Assembly (NCBI GenBank): GCA_019752335.1
Contig: JAIEMJ010000015.1
Coordinates: 141,980 to 205,979 of the forward strand
DNA: 64,000 bases
Direction of reading: 5' to 3'
Origin: Bryobacteraceae bacterium
GTDB lineage: Bacteria > Acidobacteriota > Terriglobia > Bryobacterales > Bryobacteraceae
Under the pieces are notes generated by a model. The model was not told the origin of the DNA, ran no database searches, and saw only the letters and a list, made by a program, of their open reading frames with translations. How positions within the stretch are numbered: position 1 is the stretch's first letter; each line of letters starts with the position of its first letter. The translations under genes were made by a program, and so were the position numbers. Of the stretch, positions 34,042 to 45,152 are shown one piece after another.

Positions 34042-36012
34042 ATGGACTTCTTACTTGAAATCGGCTCCGAAGAGATTCCCGATTGGATGATTGACCCTGC
34101 CTTGGCCCACCTCGAGGCCAAGCTGAACGATTTGCTGCTGCCCCTGGGCGGCAAGGTGACTTCGGCTCTGGCGACCCCGCGCCGCCTGGCGATGCAGGCC
34201 ACCGGCCTCGAAGCGCGGCAGGCGGATAGCGAAGAACTCGTCACCGGTCCGCCGAAGGCGGCCAACGAACAGGCCATTGCCGGCTTCGCCAAGAAGCAGG
34301 GCATTGATCGTGACGTACTCAAGGTCGTCACGACGGCGCGCGGCGAGTTCTTTGGCTACACGAAACATGTCAAGGGCCAAGCGTCGGTCGATCTGTTGAG
34401 CGCCGCGTTACCCTCGCTGATACTCGGCATTCCCTGGCCCAAGGCCATGTACTGGACGGGCAAGGGCGGTCCGCGCTTCATTCGCCCCATTCGCTGGCTG
34501 GTGTGTCTGCTGGGCGAGAGTGTCGTGCCGTTTGAAGTCGCTGGCGTCCACACCGGCAATCTCACGAACGGCCATCGCAAGCTGGGCGGCAAGAACCTGC
34601 CGGTCACCATTGACAACTACGCCCAGGAATTGGCGAAGAACTTCGTCATTCTTTCCGCTGCCGAACGCCAACGGAAGATCCGCGGTGAGATTGTCAGCTT
34701 GATTGCGAAGCAAGGCCTGAAGGTGAAGGCTGACGCGGCGCTGGAACACACGCTCACCTACATCACCGAGTTTCCCACTGCGATTCTCGGCAGCTTTGAC
34801 CCTTCGTATCTCGCGCTGCCGGCCGAAGTGCTTGTCACCGTCATGCGCTTTCACCAGAAGTACTTCTCGGTCGAAACGGGCGACGGCAAGCTGTCGCCGC
34901 ACTTCATCGCCGTGATGAATACCAGCGCCGACCCCGAAGGCCTGGTGCGCCACGGCAACGAACGCGTGCTGCGCGCCCGCTTCAACGACGCGCGCTTCTT
35001 CTACGATACCGACCAGAAGCGCAGCTTAACTGAGCGCGTGGAGGACTTGGCTAAGGTCACCTTCCAGGCGGAACTCGGCAGCTACCTCGACAAGACCAAC
35101 CGCGTGATGGCGCTGCTAAAGGAACTGGGCGCGCCCCAAGCCAGCATCGACGCCGCGCAAATCGCCAAGGTCGACCTCACCACCGACATGGTGAAAGAGT
35201 TCACCGAATTGCAAGGCCAGATCGGCGGCATCTACGCTCGGGCGCAAGGGCATCCCGAAGCGGTCGCGCAGGCCATTTATGACCAGTACAAGCCGGTCAG
35301 CATGGAAGACTCGATCCCCACGACCGTCGAGGGCCAGTATCTCAGCCTGACCGACAAGGTGGACACCTTGCGCGGCTGCTTCGGCCTCGGCATCATCCCG
35401 AAGGGCTCGTCGGATCCGCTGGCTCTGCGGCGCGCCGCGCAGGGCGTCGTGAAGATCCTGGTGGAGGGTGAACTGGCGCTCAAGGTGCCGCAACTCACCG
35501 GCGGCGACGCGCAACTCGAGAAGTTCTTCGCGGACCGCGTCGGCTACTATTTCCGCGAAATTCGCGGCTTCGCCTATGACGAAGTCGCGGCGGTGATGGC
35601 CGCCGGTTGGCCGGACCTGAAGGACGCTTTGGCGCGCCTGGAGGCGGTGAAAACGGTCCGCCAGGGCGCGGACTTTGAGCCCTTGGCCGCCGCCTTCAAG
35701 CGCATCAAGAATATCCTCACGCAGGCCAAGTTTGCGGAGGATGGCGCGGTGGATGCGTCGAAGTTGGAACCGGGCGCCGAAGCTGATTTAGCGGCGGAGT
35801 TCGCGCGCGTGAAGTCGGCGATGGGGAGCGACTATGTGGCGGCGATGGGCGCGATTGCGTCGTTACGGCCATCGGTCGACAATTTTTTCAATAGTGTCAT
35901 GGTGAACGTGGAAGATGCGGCAATTAGGCGGAATCGGTTAACCTTACTGAGGAGCCTGCTGACGGAGTTTTCTACTCTCGCGGATTTCTCAGAAATCGTG
36001 ACACGATCGTAA
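34042..36012 (+). CDS. glyS: Glycyl-tRNA synthetase beta subunit
   Basis: tRNA-recognition subunit of 656 residues, a little shorter than the E. coli protein of about 690. FLLEIGSEEIP opens the protein, FIRPIRWLVCLLGE and GHRKLGGKNLPVT follow, and the HD-like region with VRFHQKYFSVE and NAD-free core (GNERVLRARFNDARFFYDTD) is conserved. The C-terminal ASFD/anticodon-type helices include FFNSVMVNVEDAAIRRNRLTLL, of which only the order is described here. It forms an operon with glyQ. The stop at 36012 is followed by the GTAG inverted repeat. Confidence 0.96.
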   Translation: MDFLLEIGSEEIPDWMIDPALAHLEAKLNDLLLPLGGKVTSALATPRRLAMQATGLEARQADSEELVTGPPKAANEQAIAGFAKKQGIDRDVLKVVTTARGEFFGYTKHVKGQASVDLLSAALPSLILGIPWPKAMYWTGKGGPRFIRPIRWLVCLLGESVVPFEVAGVHTGNLTNGHRKLGGKNLPVTIDNYAQELAKNFVILSAAERQRKIRGEIVSLIAKQGLKVKADAALEHTLTYITEFPTAILGSFDPSYLALPAEVLVTVMRFHQKYFSVETGDGKLSPHFIAVMNTSADPEGLVRHGNERVLRARFNDARFFYDTDQKRSLTERVEDLAKVTFQAELGSYLDKTNRVMALLKELGAPQASIDAAQIAKVDLTTDMVKEFTELQGQIGGIYARAQGHPEAVAQAIYDQYKPVSMEDSIPTTVEGQYLSLTDKVDTLRGCFGLGIIPKGSSDPLALRRAAQGVVKILVEGELALKVPQLTGGDAQLEKFFADRVGYYFREIRGFAYDEVAAVMAAGWPDLKDALARLEAVKTVRQGADFEPLAAAFKRIKNILTQAKFAEDGAVDASKLEPGAEADLAAEFARVKSAMGSDYVAAMGAIASLRPSVDNFFNSVMVNVEDAAIRRNRLTLLRSLLTEFSTLADFSEIVTRS

Positions 36013-36046
36013 GTTGCGCCGGCAAGTCCTCCCGACTTATTTCGCA

Positions 36047-36117
36047 GTAGGACAGGCCTCCTGGCCTGTCCAAAACAGAGTTTTTGGAGCAGGGACAGGC
36101 CAGGAGGCCTGTCCTAC
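36047..36117. repeat. Nested inverted repeat with GTAG feet (REP/BIME-like)
   Basis: Two 25-base arms (36047-36071 and 36093-36117) are perfect inverted copies around a 21-base loop. Each arm is itself a hairpin: GGACAGGCC and GGCCTGTCC around TCCT in the left arm and AGGA in the right. The outer ends are GTAG and CTAC. This is the layout of two REP elements facing each other (a BIME), located between glyS and ppdK. A REP-associated transposase gene lies 2.8 kb downstream. Confidence 0.8.
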
Positions 36118-36133
36118 CTTGAAAGGACGTTGA

Positions 36134-38866
<2,733 letters not shown>

Positions 38867-38885
38867 TCCTGTCGCGATTCAGAAC

Positions 38886-38914
38886 AAGGGCCCCTCGCCA
38901 GAGGGGCCTTTTTC
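38886..38914 (+). terminator. Rho-independent terminator of ppdK
   Basis: GGCCCCTC pairs with GAGGGGCC over a GCCA loop, followed by TTTTT. It lies 20 bases after the ppdK stop, and the transposase gene converges on it from the right. Confidence 0.9.
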
Positions 38915-38923
38915 TGTGTGCGA

Positions 38924-39670
38924 TCAAGAATCGTTAGCGGGAGCGGCCGTGGCGGCGTGCGCCCCGGCCGCCTTCGCTGCCGGTTCACACAAGGGTAAGG
39001 CCTTAGGGTTGAGGGGCTGCGTCCGATCTGAACCGAGGACGCGTTCGATATCGGCGAAGTCTGCCTCCTGAGGGTCGCGGAGGCGAGCTGGCCAGTCCTG
39101 GTGGTCCGGGAATTTCTTGCGCCAGTAATCCAGGTACAGTTGGACTGTCGCGCGGTGATGCTTGTAGTTGAGCCGATAAACGGCGTCGTTGGCGGTATGG
39201 GCGGGGGCGCTGGAGTACTCGTAGCGATGCGCCCGCCTGGCGACGCCAGCCGCCGCCGGATTCTGTTCGATATAGAGCAAGGTAGCCCGGTATTGGGCGT
39301 CGCTGCGGATGGGTTTGGCATGGAAGTGATTGCGCCATAGATGGCCGGTCACGTTCATGCCTTGATGGACGCTACGGGCATAGTGCGACTGCAACTGCTG
39401 CATCAGTTGGGAGATGCCCCACTTTTGCTTGGGTTCGAGCAGGAAGTGGACGTGGTTCGACATCAGGCAGAAGGCATGAACCCGCACTTGGCAGCGGCGG
39501 GCGAGCCGGTCAAAGTGGTTCAGATAGCCGATCAATTGGGCCTGCGTCTCAAAGACTCTCTGTTTCCGCGAACCTCGCTGATAGACGTGGTAGCAGCGTC
39601 CGATCACCCAGTCGCGTTTGCGAGGCGGGGCGGCGTCGAGCTTCACTTTGGGCTTCGCGTGGCCGAGCAT
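38924..39670 (-). CDS. REP-associated tyrosine transposase (RAYT, Y1/IS200-like)
   Basis: Single-strand DNA transposase-like protein of 248 residues. The HUH motif is HVH (residues 73-75) in CLMSNHVHFLLEP, and the catalytic Tyr is Tyr133 in LLYIEQNP. The N-terminal CYHVYQRGSRKQRVF and the basic region after the Tyr match RAYT proteins more than compact IS200 TnpA, and no TnpB or LE/RE hairpins flank it. RAYTs are single-copy, domesticated enzymes thought to mobilise REP palindromes. The GTAG-footed palindrome at 36047-36117 fits as a target. The gene is convergent with ppdK. Confidence 0.88.
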   Translation of the reverse strand: MLGHAKPKVKLDAAPPRKRDWVIGRCYHVYQRGSRKQRVFETQAQLIGYLNHFDRLARRCQVRVHAFCLMSNHVHFLLEPKQKWGISQLMQQLQSHYARSVHQGMNVTGHLWRNHFHAKPIRSDAQYRATLLYIEQNPAAAGVARRAHRYEYSSAPAHTANDAVYRLNYKHHRATVQLYLDYWRKKFPDHQDWPARLRDPQEADFADIERVLGSDRTQPLNPKALPLCEPAAKAAGAHAATAAPANDS

Positions 39671-39867
39671 CCACTGTATAGTGTGTTTCCAACGGGAAAA
39701 TTCTCAGTTATTTTCGAAGAAAAACGCCGAAGTCTATCGCCAACCCTCCGCCAAACAGGCCTCCGAAAAAGCCAGTTCCATTCAAGCCATTAATATCAAT
39801 AGGTTTATTGGCGCGTCGGACGGGTCAAAACGGCCTTTACTCTTGCCTGAACGATTTTAAGTATTAT

Positions 39868-41268
39868 TCAAAATCTTTCAACAACAGCTGAACTGAGCAG
39901 CGGCCGAATGACCGACCCGTGGACGTCGGTAAGCCGGTAGTGACGCCCTTGAAACCGGTACGTCAGCTTCGTGTGGTCGACGCCGAGGCAGTGCAGCAGC
40001 GTCGCGTGGATGTCGTGGACCTCCACCGGATCACTGGCGATGTTGTAGCTGAAGTCGTCGGTTTCGCCGTGCGTGACGCCGCCCTTGATGCCGCCGCCCG
40101 CCATCCAGAGCGAGAAGCACCGCGGATGATGGTCGCGTCCGTAATCGGTGGCCGTCAGCGTGCCTTGCGAATACACCGTGCGGCCGAACTCGCCGGACCA
40201 GACCACCAACGTCTCGTCCAGCAATCCCCGGCTCTTCAAATCCTGAATCAGCGCCGCCGACGGCTGGTCCGTCTGCTGCGCCTGCAGCCGCAGGTCGCGC
40301 GGCAGGTTGTTATGCTGATCCCAGCCCCGGTGGAAGAGTTGAATGAAGCGCACCCCGCGCTCCGCCAGACGGCGCGCCAGAATGCAGTTGGCCGCGTAGG
40401 TGCCCGGCGTGCGCGCGTCAGGACCGTAGAGATCGAAGGTGCTGTCGGGCTCCTGCGAAAGGTCAGTCAGTTCAGGCACTGAACTCTGCATGCGGAAGGC
40501 CATCTCGTACTGCGCGATGCGCGTCGCGATTTCGGGATCCTGGTACTCGTCGAGCTTGTGCTGATTCAGCGCCGCCAAGTCGTCGAGATAGCGGCGCCGC
40601 GCGGTGGGCGTGTAGCCGGAGGGGTTCGAGAGATACAGCACCGGGTCACTCCCGGAGCGGAACTTCACGCCCGCGTACTTCGTAGGGATAAAGCCGCTCC
40701 CCCAGGAGCGATCCGCCAGCGCCTGGGCGTTGCCTTTGCCCTGCGACACCATCACGACGAAGGCGGGCAGATCCTGATTCTCACTGCCGAGCCCGTAGCT
40801 GATCCAGGCGCCGATGCTGGGCCGCCCGGCGAGTTGGAAACCCGTTTGGCAGAAGGTCACCGCCGGGTCATGGTTGATAGCCTCGGTGTGAACCGAGCGC
40901 ACCACGGCCAAATCATCCACCACCTTGGCCGTGTGCGGCAGCAGTTCACTCAGGTAAGTGCCGCTCTGGCCATGGCGTGCGAATTTGAACACCGAGGGCG
41001 CGGTGGGGAAGCCGGCTTGGTACGCGGTCATGCCCGTCAGCCGCTGACCCTGACGAATCGACGCCGGTAACTCCGTACCGGCCAGTTTCGTCAGGCCCGG
41101 CTTGTAGTCGAAGAGGTCCAATTGCGACGGACCACCGTGCTGGAACAGGTAGATGACGCGCTTGGCCTTCGGCGCGTAGTTCGGTAGCGCATCGGCGCCG
41201 AGGAGCGACTGCAGCGCCATCGCTCCCAGCCCTTGCGCCGAACGGCTGAGTAAGGCACGCCGGTTCAT
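39868..41268 (-). CDS. DUF1501 (sulfatase-like) protein
   Basis: Protein of 466 residues of the DUF1501 family, related to alkaline phosphatase/sulfatase folds. It opens with [17 protein letters not shown], a Tat-like signal (twin Arg-type start, weak). The family motifs are [75 protein letters not shown] and [17 protein letters not shown]. Such proteins occur in pairs with PSD1-type cytochromes in Planctomycetes and Acidobacteria and are probably extracytoplasmic. The function is not established. It overlaps the upstream gene by 4 bases, so the pair is coupled. Confidence 0.9.
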   Translation of the reverse strand: MNRRALLSRSAQGLGAMALQSLLGADALPNYAPKAKRVIYLFQHGGPSQLDLFDYKPGLTKLAGTELPASIRQGQRLTGMTAYQAGFPTAPSVFKFARHGQSGTYLSELLPHTAKVVDDLAVVRSVHTEAINHDPAVTFCQTGFQLAGRPSIGAWISYGLGSENQDLPAFVVMVSQGKGNAQALADRSWGSGFIPTKYAGVKFRSGSDPVLYLSNPSGYTPTARRRYLDDLAALNQHKLDEYQDPEIATRIAQYEMAFRMQSSVPELTDLSQEPDSTFDLYGPDARTPGTYAANCILARRLAERGVRFIQLFHRGWDQHNNLPRDLRLQAQQTDQPSAALIQDLKSRGLLDETLVVWSGEFGRTVYSQGTLTATDYGRDHHPRCFSLWMAGGGIKGGVTHGETDDFSYNIASDPVEVHDIHATLLHCLGVDHTKLTYRFQGRHYRLTDVHGSVIRPLLSSAVVERF

Positions 41269-44219
41269 TCCTTGGTCACCGCCTCATCGAGATTCAACAG
41301 CAGATTGCCGACTGCCGCGTAGGCCGCGAGTTGCGCCGGCTTCAGCGACGCGTCGGTCTTCGCGACGCCCTGATTCAGGTACGGCGCGGCCTGTTCGCTC
41401 GAGAAGTAATCGAGGTGATAAGCGAGGCTCTGCGTCAGGATGCGCACCTCTCCCGTGTCCGGACGCCGGCCCGTCACCAGGCGAAAGCCGTAGGCCAACC
41501 GCTGCTCCGGCGACGCGCCGCCTTCCTTCAGCATGCGCTGGCCGAGCAGGCGTCCGGCTTCGAGGAACGTGACGTCGTTCATCAGATTGAGCGCCTGCAG
41601 CGGCGTATTCGTGCGGGACTCCCGCACCGTGCAGCTCTCATGATTCGCGGCATCGAAGTTCACCATCATCGGCGGCGCGATCGTGCGCTTCCAGAAGGTG
41701 TAGAGTCCGCGCCGGTAGAGGTCCCGGCCGCGGCTTTCGACGTAGTCCATATCCTGCATGGAGATCTCTTTCCACAGCCCGGCCGGCTGGTACGGCTTCA
41801 CCGACGGCCCACCCAGCGACTCCTGCAGCAGGCCGCTCGAATAGAGTGCCGCATCGCGAATCATCTCCGGCGCCAAGCGCAGCCGTGGCCCGCGCGCGAG
41901 CAACCGATTGCCGGGGTCGCGCTCCAGCAACTCGGGCGTCACCTTCGAGCTCTGCCGGTACGTCGCGCTCGACAGGATCAGCTTTTGTAGGGCTTTCACG
42001 TCCCAGCCGGAGCGGATGAACTCGAGCGCCAGCCAGTCCAGCAGTTCGGGATGCGAGGGCCATTCGCCTTGCGTGCCGAAGTCTTCCGTCGTCTTGACGA
42101 GTCCCGTACCGAAGTACATCTGCCAGAAGCGATTGACGGTCACCCGCGCCAGTAGCGGATTCTCCGGAGATACGATCCAGCGCGCCAAGCCCAGCCGGTT
42201 GTTCGGCAGGCCCGGTGGCAACGGAGGCAGCACGGCGGGCACCCCCGGCGTCACGGCTTCGCCCGGCTTATCGTAAGCGCCGCGCAGCAGAATGTGGGCC
42301 TGCTTCGGCGGACCCTCGGCCATCACCATCACCGTCGGAAACGTCCGCTCGAAGCGTTCCTTCTCGTCCAACAGCCGCCGCAGCTTGCGCCAGGTCTCGC
42401 CGTCCGGGCCGGGATCACTTTCGAGAAATGCCGCTCGCGCGAACTCCGGCGACTGACGTCCGGACAGGGCCGCCACTTCATCCGCCGGCAACGCGCGGCT
42501 ATAGACGCGCGCCGCGAGGATCTGCCCGGCAAAGCGATTCTCCGCGCCGCCGCCTGCGCCGATCCGCAAGGGCTCCTTGAAGATCGCGCCCGCGTTCACG
42601 AACGGGCGATAGAGCGTGTCCTGCGACACCTTTACCTCTTCGCGCTGCCCATCCACGTAGACGTTCACGCCGGCCGCCGCCACGCGGCCATCGTACGTCA
42701 CCGCCACGTGGATCTCGCGGCCTGGCTCCCATTGCCGTACCGTATCCAGGCGAATGGCGTCGTCCGCGAAAGCGCTTGTCAGGTGAACATGCACCCGGCC
42801 GTCCCGCAGATAAACCCCGTAGCCCTTGCCTTGCGGACGGTCCACCATGCGAGTCAGCAGAGCCCCATTGCCCACCTTCACCCGCGCGGAGAGCGTGAAG
42901 TGATCGCGTATGTCGAAGGCGCCCGCTTGCTTCGCTTCGGTAGGCTGACCCGGCTGCCAGGCGAAGTCCGAGCCCGTCGCCGGCGTCCAGGGCCCAGTCT
43001 TAGTCTTGCTCTGCGCTGCGGCGATCACGCTTTCGCGACGACGTAACGTTTCGCGTTCGGCGGCGATGGCGGCTTCCCGCTGCTTCAACTCTGCCTGCTG
43101 CGCCGCCGTCGGAGCGGGCAGGTAGGGCGGGGAATTGCCGTACTTCATGGCGCGTCCGTTCTCGGGCACGTTATTGAAGTAGGCAAAGAACTGGTAGAAC
43201 TCTTTCTGCGTCAGCGGATCGTACTTGTGGTTATGGCAGCGCGCGCAACCGAGCGTCAGCCCCAAAAAGACGGTGCTGGTGGTCTCCACCCGGTCCACCA
43301 CGTACTCCACCGCGTACTCCTCCGGCACGATGCCGTCCTCGGTATTCCCGCGGTGATTGCGATTGAAGCCCGTGGCGATCTTTTGGTCCAGCGTGGGCTG
43401 CGGCAGCAGGTCGCCGGCGATCTGCTCCAGCGCGAATTGGTTGAAAGGCTGATTGCGGTTGAAGGCTTCAATCACCCAATCGCGCCAGCGCCACATCTGG
43501 CGCTCGCCGTCGAACTGATAGCCGTTGGTGTCGGCGTAGCGCGCCGCGTCGAGCCAACGCGCCGCCATGCGCTCGCCATAACGCGGCGAAGCCAGCAGGC
43601 GGTCCAAAGCGCGCTCATACGCCAGCGGCGACTTGTCGCGCAGGAACGCGTCCAACTCGACGGGCGTGGGCGGCAGTCCGGTCAGGTCGAGCGTAGCCCG
43701 GCGAAGTAAGGTCTCCGCCGCGGCGGCCGGCGAAGGAGCCAAGTGCTCGCGCTCCAGCCGGGCGAGGACAAAGGCATCGATCGGATTGCGTGCCCATTTA
43801 CTCGCGCTCTTCGGCGGCGACTGCGGTTTCGGCGGAATGAAGGCCCAGTGCGCTTGCCAGGCTGCACCCTCGCTAATCCAGCGACGCAGCGTCGCCACCT
43901 CGGCGTCGGTCACCGTGTGGCCCGTGATCGCCGGGGGCATCCGCCGCGCTGGCTGCGCGGCGCGGACCCGCCGGATGATCTCGCTCTCGTCCGGTAGTCC
44001 TGGCTTGATGGCGACGCGGCCGCGCCGGTCCGCCTTCGCTTCGCTCTCGACGTCCAAGCGTAACGGGATGCCCTTCGTCTTCGCATCGGGTCCGTGGCAA
44101 GCGAAGCACTTGTCGGAAAGGATGGGGCGCACATCGCGGTTGAACTCCACCGATTGCGCGGCGGCCGAAACCGCCAAGAGCGACAGGATAATGCTCGTCA
44201 CCCCTCCATTTAACCGCAT
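41265..44219 (-). CDS. PSCyt1-DUF1549-LamG-DUF1553 (PSD1) protein
   Basis: Large exported protein of 984 residues. After a signal peptide ([14 protein letters not shown]) comes a c-type heme motif CFACHG (Cys38, Cys41, His42) of the planctomycete cytochrome C domain. The DUF1549 domain ([37 protein letters not shown]) follows, then a LamG/concanavalin-like insert ([20 protein letters not shown], region about 430-600), and the C-terminal DUF1553 domain ([43 protein letters not shown]). Probably periplasmic or surface, with a redox or sugar-related role that is unproven. Confidence 0.9.
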   Translation of the reverse strand: MRLNGGVTSIILSLLAVSAAAQSVEFNRDVRPILSDKCFACHGPDAKTKGIPLRLDVESEAKADRRGRVAIKPGLPDESEIIRRVRAAQPARRMPPAITGHTVTDAEVATLRRWISEGAAWQAHWAFIPPKPQSPPKSASKWARNPIDAFVLARLEREHLAPSPAAAAETLLRRATLDLTGLPPTPVELDAFLRDKSPLAYERALDRLLASPRYGERMAARWLDAARYADTNGYQFDGERQMWRWRDWVIEAFNRNQPFNQFALEQIAGDLLPQPTLDQKIATGFNRNHRGNTEDGIVPEEYAVEYVVDRVETTSTVFLGLTLGCARCHNHKYDPLTQKEFYQFFAYFNNVPENGRAMKYGNSPPYLPAPTAAQQAELKQREAAIAAERETLRRRESVIAAAQSKTKTGPWTPATGSDFAWQPGQPTEAKQAGAFDIRDHFTLSARVKVGNGALLTRMVDRPQGKGYGVYLRDGRVHVHLTSAFADDAIRLDTVRQWEPGREIHVAVTYDGRVAAAGVNVYVDGQREEVKVSQDTLYRPFVNAGAIFKEPLRIGAGGGAENRFAGQILAARVYSRALPADEVAALSGRQSPEFARAAFLESDPGPDGETWRKLRRLLDEKERFERTFPTVMVMAEGPPKQAHILLRGAYDKPGEAVTPGVPAVLPPLPPGLPNNRLGLARWIVSPENPLLARVTVNRFWQMYFGTGLVKTTEDFGTQGEWPSHPELLDWLALEFIRSGWDVKALQKLILSSATYRQSSKVTPELLERDPGNRLLARGPRLRLAPEMIRDAALYSSGLLQESLGGPSVKPYQPAGLWKEISMQDMDYVESRGRDLYRRGLYTFWKRTIAPPMMVNFDAANHESCTVRESRTNTPLQALNLMNDVTFLEAGRLLGQRMLKEGGASPEQRLAYGFRLVTGRRPDTGEVRILTQSLAYHLDYFSSEQAAPYLNQGVAKTDASLKPAQLAAYAAVGNLLLNLDEAVTKE

Positions 44220-44330
44220 CTCCGTCCGCCCAGCCGGATGTGAGCTTCGTTACAAAAACGTAAACGACAGAAAATGTTTACGGCAGCCGGAAAACGCTGT
44301 AAGATGAGGCAAGAGAGAAGCTTCCACATT

Positions 44331-45143
44331 ATGCGCCGTCGATTGTCCTCCCCCCAAGCTTTCGTCGCTATCGTCACGCAAGGTCTTTTGCTCACCACCT
44401 TGCTCACCCCCTGGTCCCTAGCCCAAGATGTCCTGAATAACTCAGGCGTGATCAAAATGGTCGAAGGTGGGCTCAGCGAAGATTTCATTCTCACCGTCGT
44501 AAAGCAGCAGAACAGCGGTTTCACCGTGAATCCCAACGATCTGGTGGAACTCAAGAAGGCCAACGTCAGCGAACGCATTATCGCGGCGATGATGGCCAAA
44601 GCCCTGGGCACCGCCGCCGCGCCGCCCAAGCCCGAAGCGCCCAAGCCCAAGGGGCCGCCCTCCGAAAGCGGCGTCTACTACAAGAAGGGCGATGGCTGGG
44701 CCGAAGTGCTCACGGAGGAGATCGCCTGGAGCAACGCTGGGGTGGTTAACAGTGTTCGCAACGTGGCCAGTGTTGGTTTACTGAAGAAGGACGTCAGCGG
44801 CACCATCGCCCAAGTCTCCAGCCGTTCCATGCTCACGTCGCCTTTCGAACTGCTGATCGTGCCCAACAGCGGCGTCGATATTCATAGCTTTCTGCTGGTG
44901 CCTTTGAAGCGGCTGAAGGGCAAACGCGAAATCGAAGTAGGCCCGGCCAAGAAGGGCGAAGCGGGCAAGCGGGCGATTCCCTTTGGCGTCGAGAAGGTCG
45001 GCGCGAATCACTTCCGCATGGTTTTCCCCTCCCCGCTCGGCCCCGGCGAATACGGCATCTTGCCTTTGAATCAGGTGGCGACGGAGAACGGCCAGAGTGC
45101 CGCGCCGAGTGGCCGCGTTTATACCTTCCGCGTTCTGCTGTAG
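44331..45143 (+). CDS. Exported hypothetical protein
   Basis: Exported protein of 270 residues. The signal peptide is MRRRLSSPQAFVAIVTQG plus a hydrophobic core ending near SLAQ. The first mature domain (VLNNSGVIKMVEGGLSED, then FTVNPNDLVELKKANVSERII) is a helical motif I recall from acidobacterial envelope proteins. A Pro/Lys linker (PPKPEAPKPKGPPSES) and a beta-rich domain follow. The function is unknown. ATG 44331 is chosen to begin the signal peptide. It ends 9 bases before the TPR/FG-GAP gene, and the two are likely co-transcribed. Confidence 0.7.
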   Translation: MRRRLSSPQAFVAIVTQGLLLTTLLTPWSLAQDVLNNSGVIKMVEGGLSEDFILTVVKQQNSGFTVNPNDLVELKKANVSERIIAAMMAKALGTAAAPPKPEAPKPKGPPSESGVYYKKGDGWAEVLTEEIAWSNAGVVNSVRNVASVGLLKKDVSGTIAQVSSRSMLTSPFELLIVPNSGVDIHSFLLVPLKRLKGKREIEVGPAKKGEAGKRAIPFGVEKVGANHFRMVFPSPLGPGEYGILPLNQVATENGQSAAPSGRVYTFRVLL

Positions 45144-45152
45144 TAGAGGGTG

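Noticed and set aside
38924..39670. A complete IS200/IS605 insertion sequence
   Set aside because: No tnpB, no recognisable left and right end hairpins beside the gene, and the protein is longer than typical IS200 TnpA.
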